From assembly GCA_036426205.1 (NCBI GenBank), contig CM071568.1, positions 48,970,801 to 49,034,800 of the forward strand: a stretch of DNA of 64,000 nt. The letters run 5' to 3'. How positions within the stretch are numbered: the stretch's first letter is position 1; the number at the start of each line of letters is the position of its first letter. This document shows positions 20,501-35,700 of the stretch, one piece after another. Source of the stretch: Ascaphus truei. Taxonomy: Eukaryota > Chordata > Amphibia > Anura > Ascaphidae. The notes under the pieces are model-generated. The model had not been told where the DNA came from. It saw nothing but the letters and a program-made list of their open reading frames with translations, and ran no database searches. Made by a program: the position numbers and the translations under genes.

Positions 20501-23500
20501 GGTTCTTGCCAACTTTTCTTGGCGGAGCAAATTGTCAAATCGCGCCATTTTATTGGCACGAGCAGCCGCTAGATGCCGTTCGCGCCTTTCTGCATTAGGA
20601 TATTTTTAAAACTGGCGAGATGTCGGTTCTCGCCAGCCGCGCGGCGAGATTTACAAATAGAAAAAAAAATGGCGCGTTTTTCGTTACTCGCCGTTTTCTG
20701 CGCGAATTTCTCAAAAAAATGGCGAGATTTACTTTAGCGCTGCTCTCTGCATAGGCCCCTCAATCTCTCTTTTTAAATGGAGCAGCACTCGCAAGGGATG
20801 TCAATATAGATCTTCACCAGGGTGATGTGGTGCGGGTAAACCTCTTGTGTACTCGGGAATGAGGAAAAAGGAAACTCGGTGTGGTATGTTCAAAAGTATA
20901 TTGTATCACAATAAAGGTATTTGCATTACACTCACATTTGCACATGAGAAAATAGGCGTTGTACGAGTGATGGGACTCCTGTCTGTGGCGTCTTATAATG
21001 TAGAAGCATTTTTTGCTTCTATAGCAACCATTTACAAAGTCACATTCCCTTCCACTTCTGAAACCGGCTCTTGCACACCCCTTTTTTGAACCCTGCCCTC
21101 TCTCTAGCATTGCACCAATTGTATCGTGTGACTGCCTGGTCACATGATCTTCCCCACAGAACTTTGCATCTTTCGTCCTCTTTTGCTGCACTGACAGCCA
21201 TTTAGTGAATACCAAGCCGAATCTTTGCTGATCGATCGTAAAGTTTGCTAATTACTTATCATTGTGGGGATTGTATTGATGCGCACATTAAAGGGGAAAA
21301 AAATAAAATGTAAAAAAAAACTGCAGCTTGGACTGCTGCTTCAAGACCTATCTTTAAAACCCACCTCCTTAACCAAGCCTATGAGTAGCTCCGTGGCTAC
21401 TGTACCTCAGACATCGACCTTGACCCCTGGCAGACGCACTTAACAGAACGCCTTCCTACTGTCTCTCTACGTTCTTCCTATTTACCAATTAGATTGTAAG
21501 CTCTTCGGGGCAGGGATTCCTTTTCCTAATGTAACTTTTTTTTTTTTTTACGTCTGAAGTGCTTATTCCCTTTTGTGTTATTTCTTATTTATATTATGTC
21601 ACTTGTATTACTGCTGTGAAGTGCCATGTACATTAATGGCGCTATATAAATGAAGAGACACACACGCATGTATAGTATAAGCCAGCGAAGCTACCGATAT
21701 GCTTTGTTTATCTGTTATGCTGGTTTTCCGTCTGTTTCTCTGCTAGACAGAAAACTGTTGTGAGGGGGAGAGCAGGGAGCATTGTAGGGGCTGATGGAGC
21801 CTGATTCGTGGAAAGTTTTGTCCTACCTCCAACTGGGCTGGACTTAATTCCTCATTTGTGTGTACTGACAGGGAGGGACTAGGAGAAAAGGAATAACCGG
21901 GGAGAATAATTCCACTTTATCCATTGAGAGAGAAATGTGTGAGCACAAGACAAACTTGGAAATGTAAGGTGAGCATGAAGAGAGCCACAGGTTTATTATT
22001 ACTCCCGGTCATTGCAAGTAATCCTTTAGCCTGTATTAAGGCGTTTCACATGCTTGGTGTTCTCCTAGGCCAGGGACATCAACAGGTCAGATTTTCAGGC
22101 TACTCCGCGCAGGTGTTTGTCTTCGACTGAGCCACTGATTGAGCCAACAGTGCTGAAGCAGTGACATCCCTAATACCTGGCTGGTTGGTGGCCCTTGAGG
22201 ACTGCAGTTGGCCACCCCTGGCCTAGGCCACCTCTTTCCACACACAGCCACGTGTGACGTATTGTCAGCTTTGAGCATGTGACCTTGGACAAATGACTCG
22301 CGGTGCAGCACTTTAAACTACAAGCCTGAGCACAATCAGAAGGCAGGACGTGCACACTGGGGAAGCATTGGAAAATTGCCCATAAAAATAACCCAACATT
22401 TAATATGTATTATTCTTTTAACAAAGCATGTACATGTTATTATGCATCATCCAGGTTTCCTGCGCTGTCTTGTTTGATGACGTCCCTTTGTTTGTTCTTT
22501 TGCTTGCAGGCAGTCCGGGGGCACACACTCACCAAGAGATGGCTTACAAGGATGATTGATGAAAGGGTGAGTGCCCATTTGTGTCCCTTGTTTATTTTTA
22601 TTTATTTAAAAAATAAAAATATATATATATTTTAATATATAAAATCGAAAGGTTGGTGCTATCTGCGGTGAATCTGATTGGTCCTCAGCCTCTGGCCAAT
22701 CAGATTGGTGGGTCTGACGTCACCCAACTGCCACTCTCTTCCCCCTCGGACACACACACTCTCTCTCTCCCCCCCCCCCCCCCCCCCCCATCACACTCAC
22801 CTCCCTCCCTGGCGCTCACTCGCCTCCCTCCCCGGCGCTCACTCACCTCCCTCCCCGGCGCTCACTTCCTTCCCTCCCTCCCCGGCGGGGGGACAGGCAG
22901 TTGGCAGGCAGCCTGCAGCTGCCTCACGGCGCCGAGTGCCTAAGATGGCGGCGCCCGGAAGGAGAGGTGACATATCTGTGTGTGTGTGTGACACTGTGTG
23001 TGTCACTGTGTGTGTGTGTGACACTGTAGGGTGGGGACCGGAGCTGCGCATGGGGGGAGGAGCGGAGAGAGAGGGGGGAGCGGAGAAACATGTCCACTGT
23101 CCCCCCCCTCCTGTCCACTGTCCCCCCCCAACCTCCCCCCCCCCTCTCCTTCCACTTTCCCCGCCCCCCTCTCCTGTCCACTTTCCCCCTTCTCTCCCCC
23201 CCCCCTCATCCACTGTCCCCCCTCCTCCTGTCCACTGTCCCCCCCCCCCCCCACCCCTCCTGTCCCTGTCCCCCCCCTCTGTCCACCTGCCCCCCCCCCC
23301 TCATAGCGGGAAATTTAACTCACGGCAACGCCGGGGCTCCGCGAGTATTATATAGTCTTGCCGAGGGTGCCCTAAGAGTGGGCGGCGCCGCGGAATAGAG
23401 GGTGTGACAGTATCTGTGTGAGTGAATTAAATGGGTGTGAAACTGTGTGTTGTGTGTGTGGGGGGGACACTGTGTGTGTGTGTCAGACACGTGTAGGGTG

Positions 23501-26500
23501 GTGACCGGAGTCTGCCATGGGGGGGGGAGGAGCGGGAGAGAGAGGGGTATTCGCAAGGAACTGTCCCTTCCCCCTCCCCTCCTTCCACTGTCCCCGCCCC
23601 CCTCCTTCCCTTTCCTGTTCCAATGTCTCCCCGCCCCCCCCCATATAGCGTGGATTTAACTCTCTCACGCAGGCAACGCGGGTCTCTCAGCTAGTTATAT
23701 ATATATATTATAAATATATATATATATATATTATATATATTATATATTATAGCTAATTAGATATATTAAAAATAAAAATATAATTCACAACTTGAATATT
23801 AATTATACAGTGGTATTCAGATGCATAGATCAGCATATTTATATACACACTTTGCTGTTTAAGTCTATTAAAACATATTGCAAGTTTTAACAGCATTTAA
23901 AGCTGCAGTTCTCTCTTTACGTCGTCACTCCCCCCCCCCCCCAATTTTTTAACCATTTCATCACATTACTGTACAAAAGGGCTTTTTTTAATACTCTGCT
24001 CACTGTCTGTCTTGTTTCAGGCTTTTGTTTTAAACCACATTATATTTCAAAAAAATAGCCCGATCATCTAAATTGATACGGCTCCTAATCCCTTGGTACT
24101 CGGTGACACTAGTAGACCTTAAATGACCTTATTTGAGAATAAGTGTATGTGTGTGTCTGTGTGTGTGTGTCTGTGTGTGTGTGTCCATGACGTTCTTTAA
24201 ATAGTTTTGATGCAGTTTTGCAAAATACGCTCTTTCTTATTTTTCCCATGTTTCGTCCGCTCTTATTTTCCATTCTCTTGTAGCTCTCACTATCTCTCTA
24301 TTTTTTATCTCTTATATTTTTGGAGGGCGTTCTCACAGATAATGCATGGTCCGTATCACATTTCATGAAACTTTTTATCTGTTTTTTTGTGATTTTTACA
24401 TTCCTTTATTTGTGTTTTTATTTGGATGTAATGGGCATGCCGGGCACTTTCACCATCTGAACAATCCCTGGGTATTCTCATTGACCTCATCCTTCTTCGC
24501 CTGGTTTTGTCTCTTTATACAGCTGGGGACAACTTTTTGTTTTAAATTTGGTGCCCTGGTGTATATCATTTCGGGGGGGCTTGGTTGGAGGCAAAATAGT
24601 GTTTAATATTAGGTCTTTTTGTAATATATTCCAATGTTTTTGTATAATCGTTTTGGTCTTAGGGCTATTCCATTGAACTATGTTATAAACAGAATTTACA
24701 CTTTTTGTTATTTTATCTTTATTTTTTTCCCCCTCCTTTAATTTTTTTTATTCTTTTCTTCCCAGTTTCAAAGCTTTCTCTATGCTTTTTGTATATTTAT
24801 TTTACTCAAATTTCTGTCAAAATTACTGCTTAGTCTTTACCAATATCTACCTTTTGTACAATTTCTACTAACCCCCCGTTGATATAACTTTGATAGCATC
24901 TCGATCTCTCTCTCTTTTTAAAAGGGTGTATGTAAAAATGTGTTCCTTTCTCTGTAATCCTTCCTTTGGATTCTCTTAAAAAGTTACGTTCTATTTAAGA
25001 AAATGCATCCTTACAGTAAGTTTTCTAACAAGATTATTAATATCAATAGAAGTATTAAGAGGTTATTTTATCATATTATATCCTGGGGAGGGGGTTTCCC
25101 CATTTGCCCCCCCCCCCCCCCCCCACGAACCGCCCCAAACATAATTTTATTTGTGACCATCTACTTCTGTCAATAAATGCATTTTTGTTCAAATCAATTT
25201 CCAATTTGTGTACAATTCTTCTTTACCAAAGTAAATTCAGGTTCAATATAAAAGTTAGACTAACGAAGTAAGGTACTAAATTGTGGGCTGTGTGAGTGAC
25301 ACTATGTGGGTGCACAGGGAATGAGGGAGTGTGTCGCAGACAGTTTGCCACTGTGGGTATGCAGCTTCCTGATGGGTTCTGGTTGCTGCAATATAGCTGA
25401 TAATAGTAGGTTGGGTAGGAGGAGATAAGGGACTGATAGTGTGGTATGTTTAAAAAGTAATCTTTAATACATCACAAACACATAAAATCCCTCCTAAGGG
25501 CACACTCACATTTTGATTCTACCACTCAGGGCACGGTAAGGTCTCTTGCAGTTTTGTTTCCTCTGCTTCTGGTTCCCGATGTGAGTTCTCGTCACCTGTG
25601 TCCGCCGTGTGTCTCCCCCAAAAGTGGCTGCTGGGGTTGGCACTTGGTTAACTGCAGGGCGTCTGACGTCACTTCTTCCCGTTTTTATTTCTTCAAGTTT
25701 CTCCTCTCTCTTTCTCCACTCTACTCTGAGTGACCCTATGTAGCTGCGGCTGTGGGAGGGTTGAGTGAGCGATTGGAACGGTTGAGGAATCCTTTCCTGT
25801 TGAGGCAGAGGCGATATCCTGAGGCATTGATTTTATGACATCTAAAATGTATAATCTGCATCAATATCCACCCTCAGACTGATATAAACTATGAACTCCC
25901 TCACTGGCATCTTGAAACACTGAATTAACACTATAACAGAATTAGAATGCGGTTGTTTGATACTTCATGAAAAGTGTAAATATCCATGCACATTGGGGTT
26001 ACACAAGTTGAATGTGCTCCCCAACTTCCACGTGACCCACAAAAATGTTGTGTGTAGCAGTTCTTGTAATATAAAAACATTGCAGTAGCTTGTTTCCTGC
26101 AAAAGGGGTCTTCAACACATTGTTCTGCAATGCCCTGCTGGCCTCAGGATTGTATTGAAACAGACTTTTTAGGGTGGGGGGGAGGGGGTTGTGTGTGTTT
26201 TTGCCAAGTGCAATTTACAAAGTCCAAGAAATGGCATAACACTGCCACCTGGTGGACATTACTGCATTCTTCGTACTGTTACTATACAGATTATAGACCT
26301 TAAAGCAACAAAACGCTAAAGCGTGTGTGTGTTTTTATTTATTTATATATATATATATTTAATATATAAATCCGTTCTGTAGTACAGTGGCAAGAAAGTT
26401 TGTGAACCCCTTAGGATTTTCACATATTTCAAACCTTAAAGTTTTAGATCTTAATCTAAATCCTAATAATAGATAAAGATAACCAGATCAAACAAATGAC

Positions 26501-29500
26501 ACAACATGATACTTTTTCAATATTTATCCACAAATTATTCAATATTCATGTGGGAAAAAGTATGTGACCCTTTAGATTCAGTACCTGGTGGCGCCCCCTT
26601 GAGCAGCAATGACTTCAACTACGCATTTCCTGTAACTGCTGGTCAGTCTCTCACATCGGTTTTGAGTAATTTGGACCCATTTCTCCTTACAGAATTGCTT
26701 CAACGCTGTGATATTTGAAGGCTTCCTTGCATGGACAGCTCGCTTCAGGTCCTGCCACAACATTTCGATGGGGTTTAGGGCCGGACTTTGACTTGGCCAT
26801 TCTAAAACATGTAATTTCTTCTGCAGCCATTAGTTTCTAGATCTGCTTGTATGTTTAGGATCATTGTCTTGCTGTATGACCCACTTTGGCTTCAGCTCAC
26901 GGACGGATGGCCTGACATTCTCATCTAGAATCTTCTGATACAATGCAGAATTCATGGTTGTCAATGATGGCCACCCGTCCAGGTCCTGAGGCAGTAAGGA
27001 GCCCCAAACTATCACACTTCCACCACCATGCTTGACGGTTGGGATGAGGTTCTTCTGTTCGAACACAGTGTTTGGCAAAAAAACAAATGTAATGTTTCTC
27101 ATTGAGGCTTAAAAGTTTTACCTTTCACTCGCCTGTCCAGTCAGACAAACATTGTTCCAGAAGTCTTATGAATCATCTATGTGCTCTTTGGCAAACTTCA
27201 GATGGGCGGCAATGTACTTTTTTGAGAGCTGTGGTTTCCTCCTGACTATCCTTCCATGAACACCCTTCTTGTTTAGCCTTTTGTTAAGTCTTTAGTTAAG
27301 TCATGAACACTCATTAGCCAAGGGGAGAGTGGCCTGCAGATCCTTGGATGTTACTCTGAGGTTCTTTGTGATTTCCTGGATGATTTGCCGATTTATTCTT
27401 GGAGAGTTTTTGGTAGGACGACTGCTCCTGGGTAGACTGACTGTGGTCTTGAACTTTCTCCTTTTGTAGACTGTCTCACAGTGGATTGGTGGATCCCCAT
27501 ATCCTTAGAAATGGTTTTCTAAAATATTCAAAAATCAATCTTCCATTTTATTTGGCAAGGTAAAAAACCTAGAGTCCCCAGGTCAGTTCTCTTGGCTTCA
27601 AGGGGGAGAGGAGGACTGGGAGTTCCAGACATTACAAAATACTATCTGGCCGCACAATTGAGACAGGTGGTAGTCTGGAACGCAAGCCCAAATCAATATT
27701 GCTGGCTGGATATAGAAACGCAATATGCCGGAACGCCTTCACTGCCGGCTTGCCTTTGGTCCCTGAGCAGGGAGGACATGCAAAATAACAAATTCAAATT
27801 AGGCCCAATGAGACACACCTGGGAGACCTGGACGAAAAGCAAACTCAAGTACAAGCTCACATCGCCACAATCCCAACTCATACCAATCCACAGAAATCCG
27901 AAATTTCCACCTGGCTGTGAGCCCAGACAATTTGACCAATTTCAAACCAAAAACATTAAAACGATTGCCGACCTCCTGAGCCTCGGGAAGTTCCTGAGCT
28001 ACCAAAATCTACAAACCAAGTATGACATACTTGGACTGAACGTGTTCAAGTACCTACAAATTCGGCACTTTCTCCAAACATTATCCCCAACATTGGAATT
28101 TCCCCCTCTCACAGGTTTCGAGCGACTTTGCAGCGAAACAGATCACCAGAAAGGTCTAATAACACAAATTTGCACAGAGCTAGGAGGGACTACAGAAGTC
28201 CCCACGCATGACTACATGCTGCATTGGGCAGCAGAATTGGATATAGTTATAGACCAAGAGGACTGGGAAAGTATTTGGGAAAATGCCTCAGGAACTTCCA
28301 TATGTACCACAATCAAAGAAAACATTTACAAAATACTGTTCCGCTGGTATCTCACTCCAGTCAGAATAAATCAAATCTACCCACTGGCATCCGATCTATG
28401 TTGGAGAGGCTGCGGTCAAAAGGGGGACATGGCCCACATTTGGTGGACATGTCCGGAAATTCAGAAATACTGGGAAACAACACAAAAATTAATAGAGGAG
28501 GTCACAGACCTCAAAATACCTGTTGAACCGCTGACCTACCTGTTGGCCAGGCCCCTAGACTATCTGGACCGACCAACAGGAAAATTAGTCTCCTTCATCC
28601 TCACGGCGGCTAGGTGTGCGGTGGCAGCCGCCTGGAAGAAAGTGTCTCCCCCCTCGAAACAAACAATAATAAGAAGGGTGCAAGAAGTAATGGACATGGA
28701 GAGATTGTCTGCTTTCCTTAAGAGGTCTTCTACCTCATTTACAGCAATTTGGGACCCATGGTACACCTATTTGGCGCATATAAGACGAAACGCCCCCTAA
28801 CAAACTAGAAGCCCAATTCACATTAAAGCCCAAACCAGAATCACCAAGGTTCTGGGGATCATGACCACCCCCCGCTATACCCTTTGTACCCTCTCCACCC
28901 TCCCCCCCCCCCACACCCTGCCCCCCCTTCTCTACTCCCTCTCTGTTTCCATACTCACGCCTCCCTGATGGACTTCGTGAGATCAGGGAGGCGTTGAGCC
29001 TTTTCTTTTCTCTTTTCTCTCAAGAAAAAGAAAAAAATGTACATTAGGCTGACATATTGTTTATACCGTACATACCATGTAATTGTTTAACTGCCTAATA
29101 AAAAATTTTTGGGAAAAAAAAAAAAAAGAAATGGTTTTCTAACCCTTTCTAGACTGATGAGCATCATTAACTACTTCTTTGAGGTCATCAGGATTTATTT
29201 TGATCGTGGCATGACATGTTTCCACACTCCTGTATGGTGGAGACCAAACTCACTGTTTCTGATCTTTTATATAGGGTGGGGCCTCCCAGACTCGCCCCAT
29301 AAGATCTACTTATTTATTTAAAAACCTGGTTCTAATTATCCGCTTTAATTTAGCTGATAAAACCATGGTTTAGCTTACTTTTGCACATATCCCTACTCTT
29401 AATTACTCATTGTTTGTCTAATTAATACATCATTTTGTTTCAAGAGACATATAATTGGTTAATATAAACCCTATTGGATATTTAAGAAAAGACTGGTTTT

Positions 29501-29698
29501 GATTCAAGAAGGATCTGATGGAAATCCTATTCTGTAATTATCATTGGGGTTCACAAACAAAAATAGACAAAAAGACAAATCTCCAGGAGGAGATTTTTTT
29601 TTTCTTTTTTTTTTTCTGTTTTTTAGTATGTAATAAATATTATTCGTTTTTTTACATCTGGTGAGTTCCTTTTATTTTTTCGGGGTTGCAGTCCCACC

Positions 29699-29731
<33 letters not shown>

Positions 29732-32700
29732 CTTCATTTATACAGACAAGGTGGTGTCCATTTCGAAGAAATTCTCCAAAATGTATCCATTTGAAGAAAT
29801 GGATGTAGAATTCTGGAATCATCTGCCAAAGGTGGATGTGGCCATATCTAGGACCGCAAGGAAGACCACCTTACCAGTTGATCATGCTGCTTCTGTCGGA
29901 GATCCTATGGATAGAAGAATAGAAAATGCTCTCAGGTAATCGTTTATAGTGCAGGAGCGTCATGCAGACCAGCAGTGGCAGTTACATCAATATCCACAGC
30001 AATGAAATTGGAAATCCACCATGTGGAAGAAGCTCTTGAAAAAGAGGTTAAAAGATCTTCCATTATCAGTGCGCTTTCAGAAAGGAAGCCAACCACAGAA
30101 TTTATTGCAGAAGCATCATTGGATGTGGTCATGTTTGCTGCTAGGTCTATGGCGTTGTCAGTAGGGGCCAGAGGAGCTCTCTGGCTTAGACCTTAGAGTG
30201 CGGATTGCGCATCTAAGAATAACCTTTGTTTATTAACTTTTTGAAGGTCAACTACTGTTTAGTAAATGATTGGGTACCATAATGGGAAAAGCATCAGAAG
30301 AAAAGAGTATATTATGACCTGAAGAGAGAAGACGTTTTCTCAGTTCTACGACTCAAGCCGCTTCAATAACGGGGATATGAGAGCCTATAGACCAGGCTGG
30401 GGCTACGCAAGATCAGCACCCTGGAGGGGAGAGCAGAGTAACCTTTTTCGTGCCCGAAATGAAGAACTACTCCTTTCAGAGGTTCTAGATTCGCATGAAA
30501 CGAGAGTTCAGTCTTGGGTTGCAGGCAGAATCTGTTACTTGCAAGATGCTTGGACACAGTCAGTCAGACTCATTGGTGATCAGCATAGTCACCCGAAGCT
30601 ATTTTCTGGCATTTTAGATAGTCTCCAAAAGAAACAATTTCGTGAGATCCAAGAAACAAGGAAGCTTCTTTAGCCTTAAGAGAAAGTTTAAACGGTTTAC
30701 TCAAGAACAGAGCAATAACGCCAGTTGTATCACACCAAAGGTTTGAGTGCTTTCCTGTTACGAAATAAGAACAGTTCTTTCAGGGCAGTCCAAGACCTCA
30801 AAAATAATTTTTAGAAGTGAAAAAGTTCCTGATGGAATCCCTGAGCACAATTATCTTGGCTGTAAACTGCAATGACTGGATGGTCTCAGTGGATCTCAAG
30901 GCCGCCTACTTTCACGTTCCTATAGCGGTCCCTCATCAAAATTATCTAAGGTGTAGTAGGCCAGGGTCATTATCAATTCACTGTGCCTCCTTTTGGTTTT
31001 GCAACCTAGCCAATAACTTTCACAAAGCTGCTAGTGACCTTGGTTGCAGAGGTGATGCATATTTTTCATTTATCTAGACTATATTCATAAAGGCACAGGA
31101 CAGAAGTTTACTGTTGCAACATCTTGCAAGGGTGATGAATTTTCAAAAAGCACATGGATGAGTGATGAGGAAAGCCAAGAGTCATCTCATTCCCCCTCAA
31201 CCTAAGGTTCCTGGGAGTTCAATTCTACATTGCAAAAGGGGTTGTTATGCTTCCCAACAATAAAAGACAAAGTCTCATAAAAGACATAAAATCTATCAGA
31301 AACAGCGATCACATGGAATCTCTACACTGTATGAAGATAATCACCGTCCTTTCTTCCACTATACAAGTAGTCAGGTGGGCCAGATGGCACATGCGGATAT
31401 TCCAATCCAATTTCCCGTGTTGGTGGGATAAAATAAAGAGATCCTCGTCAAAAATATCCAACTATCAAGTCGGGTAAAATATTTCCTGATATGGTGGGAA
31501 CAGGAACAAAAATTTAGCACGCGGGCATACGCTGTTAGACGAAGATTTGTATTCTGCTGACTACATATGCAAGTGGTTCAGGTTGGGGGCTCAATTCGGT
31601 CCTCACTCGGCACAGGGAAAATGGCTAGTCATAAAGAAAGATGTTCCAGCAAACATCTTCGAGATAAGAGCAGTAACGCAAGAAATAGACGGCAGAAGCT
31701 TAATGATCAGGTCAGACAACATCACTACTTGTCACGTATGGTACACCTGTGAGCATGTGACCTGCATACGGGAAAAGGGTTAATACACAGCTCTCAAGCT
31801 GGCCCACTTTTCACCTTCGCAAGGGCCCCTCAAATGAACAATATCTTTCCTAATTCCATCCCAATATACCACCTGTCACGAATCTCGCACAAGTGAGCAC
31901 ACGACTTAGATCTGCAACCAGGATTAATACACACAGCTACTCTAGTCAACTCACCTTTTCTTCTATGCAAGGTACTTTCCATGAGTTAATATTAACCCCT
32001 TACTCAATTGCAATCATATCTATACACTTCCACCACCCAAGAAATTATGCAAAACATGTAAATTAATATATCTGCATGGGTCTCTGGTCCCTGTTTTTTT
32101 TATAGAAAAACATATGCACTTAACACACCTGTTGTAGCAAAATGTGTCAGAACATGTAAATACTCTCCAGAGCATGCAACAATTCATTCAGAGCCTCAAA
32201 ACATTACTTATTGAAGAATTGTTTAATAGATATAAAAATACAGTACTTCGAATTACAAGAACATACAATTACAGTAAATGCAGAACATAATTAATAATTA
32301 CCCCCCCCCCCCAGTGATATCACTGGTGTATAAATATGAAAATTCAAGTGTATGGTCACAAACACACCTCTGTTGAATTCTGATTTCAGAACTCCAGGGC
32401 AAAACCTATATAACATTCTTCTCCCATTGATATAACCAGTGGTTGACAAATCACCAAAAAATCTACTCGCCACACAAAAAAATCTACTCGCCACCTAGTA
32501 CCAAACGTGTGCTGCTTGGGCCAATATTTACTCGCCCGGGGGTTAAATCCACTCGCCCGGGGCGAGCAAATGTATAGGTTTGTCGAACACTGGATATAAC
32601 ATAAGCCCACCCCTGTCGTAAAATCAGCTGCTACTGTAGGTTGATAGTTTTACGACACGGGAAAAAAAAACCTTGATATTTTAAAAAATATGGGCAATGG

Positions 32701-35700
32701 CAATGGGCAAAGCTTTTCCTAGCGCCTTGTTGCTCTCGCCTACAAGAGCAATCAGATTTCTATAGTTCTCTAGGTTAGTGTCATCAGCACAGGCCATAAA
32801 ATCGGGCGGAATGCTGAATTTTTCTCTTTTAAAGGTTAACTTCTTTAATCCATTCAAATAGATTAATATTGCAGGATGGGGTAAAATAGTCCTTTTTTTC
32901 AGGACATTTTCTTGTGCAGTTGTCAATATGGTAGATGTGAGGTTAACTATCTGGAGTTCGTTCTGTTCAGTGTCCCCCCCTTCTTCCCTCTGGCTCTGTA
33001 CCCCCAGACCTCTTGGTCTCTTAGCCTGTCCCTTGGCTCGTCTGATCTTACGCCTCGCCCTCTGTGGCCTCCCCCCCTGTCCAGACCTCTGAACCTCTAA
33101 AAAACGGTAATCTTGGGAATAACCAATAGTGGTATCTTGATGGGGAATCTCATCGTTATCTGAATTCTCCCATTCTGTGGAGGATTCATGGTACTACTTA
33201 TGTGTTTGTTTGGTTGTTCTTATAGAGCGTAGTACAGAAAAACTTGTTTTTTTAAGTTTCTATCCAAATCATTAAACATTACTTTACATTTAGTGGAGAT
33301 GGAGTTTATCCTACAGTGCACTCATCTCTTTCCAGTTAAACAATAATGATTGTATTTCCTTGATACAGTGGAGGTTGAGTGCATTGCTAAGGGATCATTT
33401 TCTCTGCCAGCTTCATTAGCAGGACATACGAGGCAGCAGCTGGTCTGCTTATACTGCAAGTGACTATAACTGTCCTGACATTGGCAGATGGTAGAATGGA
33501 AGAAGAAAGCGGTCTTGTGAAACGCTGACTTTTCTCATGTCCGAGGTGAGGACCAAAACGTCGACCACTTCTAATAAACACCACTTTCAGAAGACCACGA
33601 GTACTACTTTTATTCTACACGTACAGCACAGATCTTTCCATACCCCAGTCAGCACACTTGGCAAAATACCATGTTGCTTGAGTGCGTCTCACATCTTCTA
33701 TTGGCAGATGTGATCCCCATTTCACACCCTGAAAAGACAATGTTCATAATTAAACGGGGGACCTTCTAAAAATACTTATGCTTTCTTTTCTCATAAACCT
33801 TTCAGGAGGCTGTGCACCTTTAAAATCTGTGTTTCTCACCATATGTAATTCAAATTATTTTTTGTTTTTCGGTAATGATAGGAGAAGAATTTAGATGACC
33901 GCGCTTATCGTACTATCCAGGAGCTTGAAACCTATGCAGAGAACACTCTCGGCTCACTGCTCTACCTCACTTTGGAAAGTCTCGGTAAGTAATGCAATTC
34001 TCTCCCTTCGAATTACCATGTACTAACTCAATGGTTCGCCAGTGAACTTGCACACAGGGAAATGCACCTCATCTGCATAGGAATAGAATGTGGGGAGGTT
34101 GTCCTGAAACCTGCTCTGTCTCCGGGCCCTGTGCAGAGGTTTAAGAATGATTTGCACAAAGCTTGGTTGTCAGAAAGCTAGTTCTGCTGTAGGTTTGCCA
34201 CCCTTTGCTTTATTGATTTACAGGGATATTTCTGAAGCTTTAGCCTCCTGCATTATGCAACCTGCATGGACTAGGTTTTTGGGTAGCTCCGTGGCATATA
34301 CTATACACCTCATACATCGACCTTGGCCCCTTGCAGATATACTTACCAGAAACATTCCTACTGTCTCTGTACGTTTTTCCTACTTAACAATTAGATTGTA
34401 GACTCTTCGAGGCAAGGACTCCTTTTCGTAATGTTACTTTTATGTCTGAAGCGCTTCTTCCCATTATGTGTTATTATTGTCACATGTATTACTGCTGTGA
34501 AGCGCTATATAATAATAATAATAGCATGTTCTTGTATAGCGCTGCTAGTTTTACGTAGCACTTGACAGAGACATTTTGCAGGCACAGGTCCCTGCCCCGT
34601 GGAGCTTACAATCGATGTTTTTGGTCCCTGAGGCACAGGGAGATAAAGTGACTTGTCCAAGGTCACAAGGAGCCGACACTGGGAATTGAACCAGGCTCCC
34701 CTGCTCCAAACTCAGTGCCAGTCAGTGTCTTTACTCACTGAAATTCTCTAAAGTCTGTGGCAAGCTATAAAACATGTTGTTTTGTATCACAATAAATGTT
34801 TTTTTGTTGGCATTAAATTGTAAGTGTTAAAGGTGATATGTATAGAACTCACTAGTATAATTTTACATATTTAAGGGAGACCTGACGACAATATCACATG
34901 CTGGGCAAATGTATCTGGTACTCAATATCTGGATCTAAACCTGATGATCATATCTTTTAATACTCAAATATTCCAATTGTGAGATATCACATATAGAAAG
35001 CTAGTGTGGTTCTTAGTATTTCATAGACATCTAAGCGGTTTTACCTAGTGTGTGTAACCGGCCCTCTGCCTAAGGAATGTAGTCCAGATCGGATGTTTTA
35101 CACTGACCGTCATTAAACTGATAAACAGAGCGGTATGACAGGAGAAAGAGGAAATGTTTGCTGCATGCACAGACATTGCCTCAATTCTGAGGAGAGCATT
35201 GTATCTCTAGAGGTCTTCGTGAATATCCCGCGATGCATATACAAAATCAAACTTCCTGCTCCACGATTTTGAGGTATTGGTCTCCTCTGCGTGTATGTCG
35301 ATTCTGGGAATGTGTGACTCTGCAGTGTGGGCCAAGTCATCAAGTACAGATGTAGTCAGGCTTACGGTCTCCAGAACCGCTGCGAAAAAAGCAACATGCC
35401 GCGGCTCCGGAGAAGGTAAAAGCTGCAGCGACTTGTGGGCGAGAGGGCCATACTTCTGTATCTGACCTCTAGCTGTGTTCCCTGCTGCAGGAGAATGTCG
35501 CAGTTGTATTCTTGTGACTTTTTCCTCGGCCGGGAAAGTAACTCTGGCTACATCTGTATATTGCAATCATAAATTATACCGTGGGCAGCTTTCTCCCGGG
35601 TGGGTGTCAACTTTTTAATAATGTTGTAGCAATAGTCTCAAGTATTGCGGTGGGTTAAATCCAGAGTTGATCCTTTTTTCTGCCTGATGTTGTGGCAGGG

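Noticed and set aside
22653..23556. Proline-rich and glycine-rich frames up to 225 codons
   Set aside because: Compositional artefacts of C-rich and G-rich repeat blocks, with frames on both strands and no splice support.
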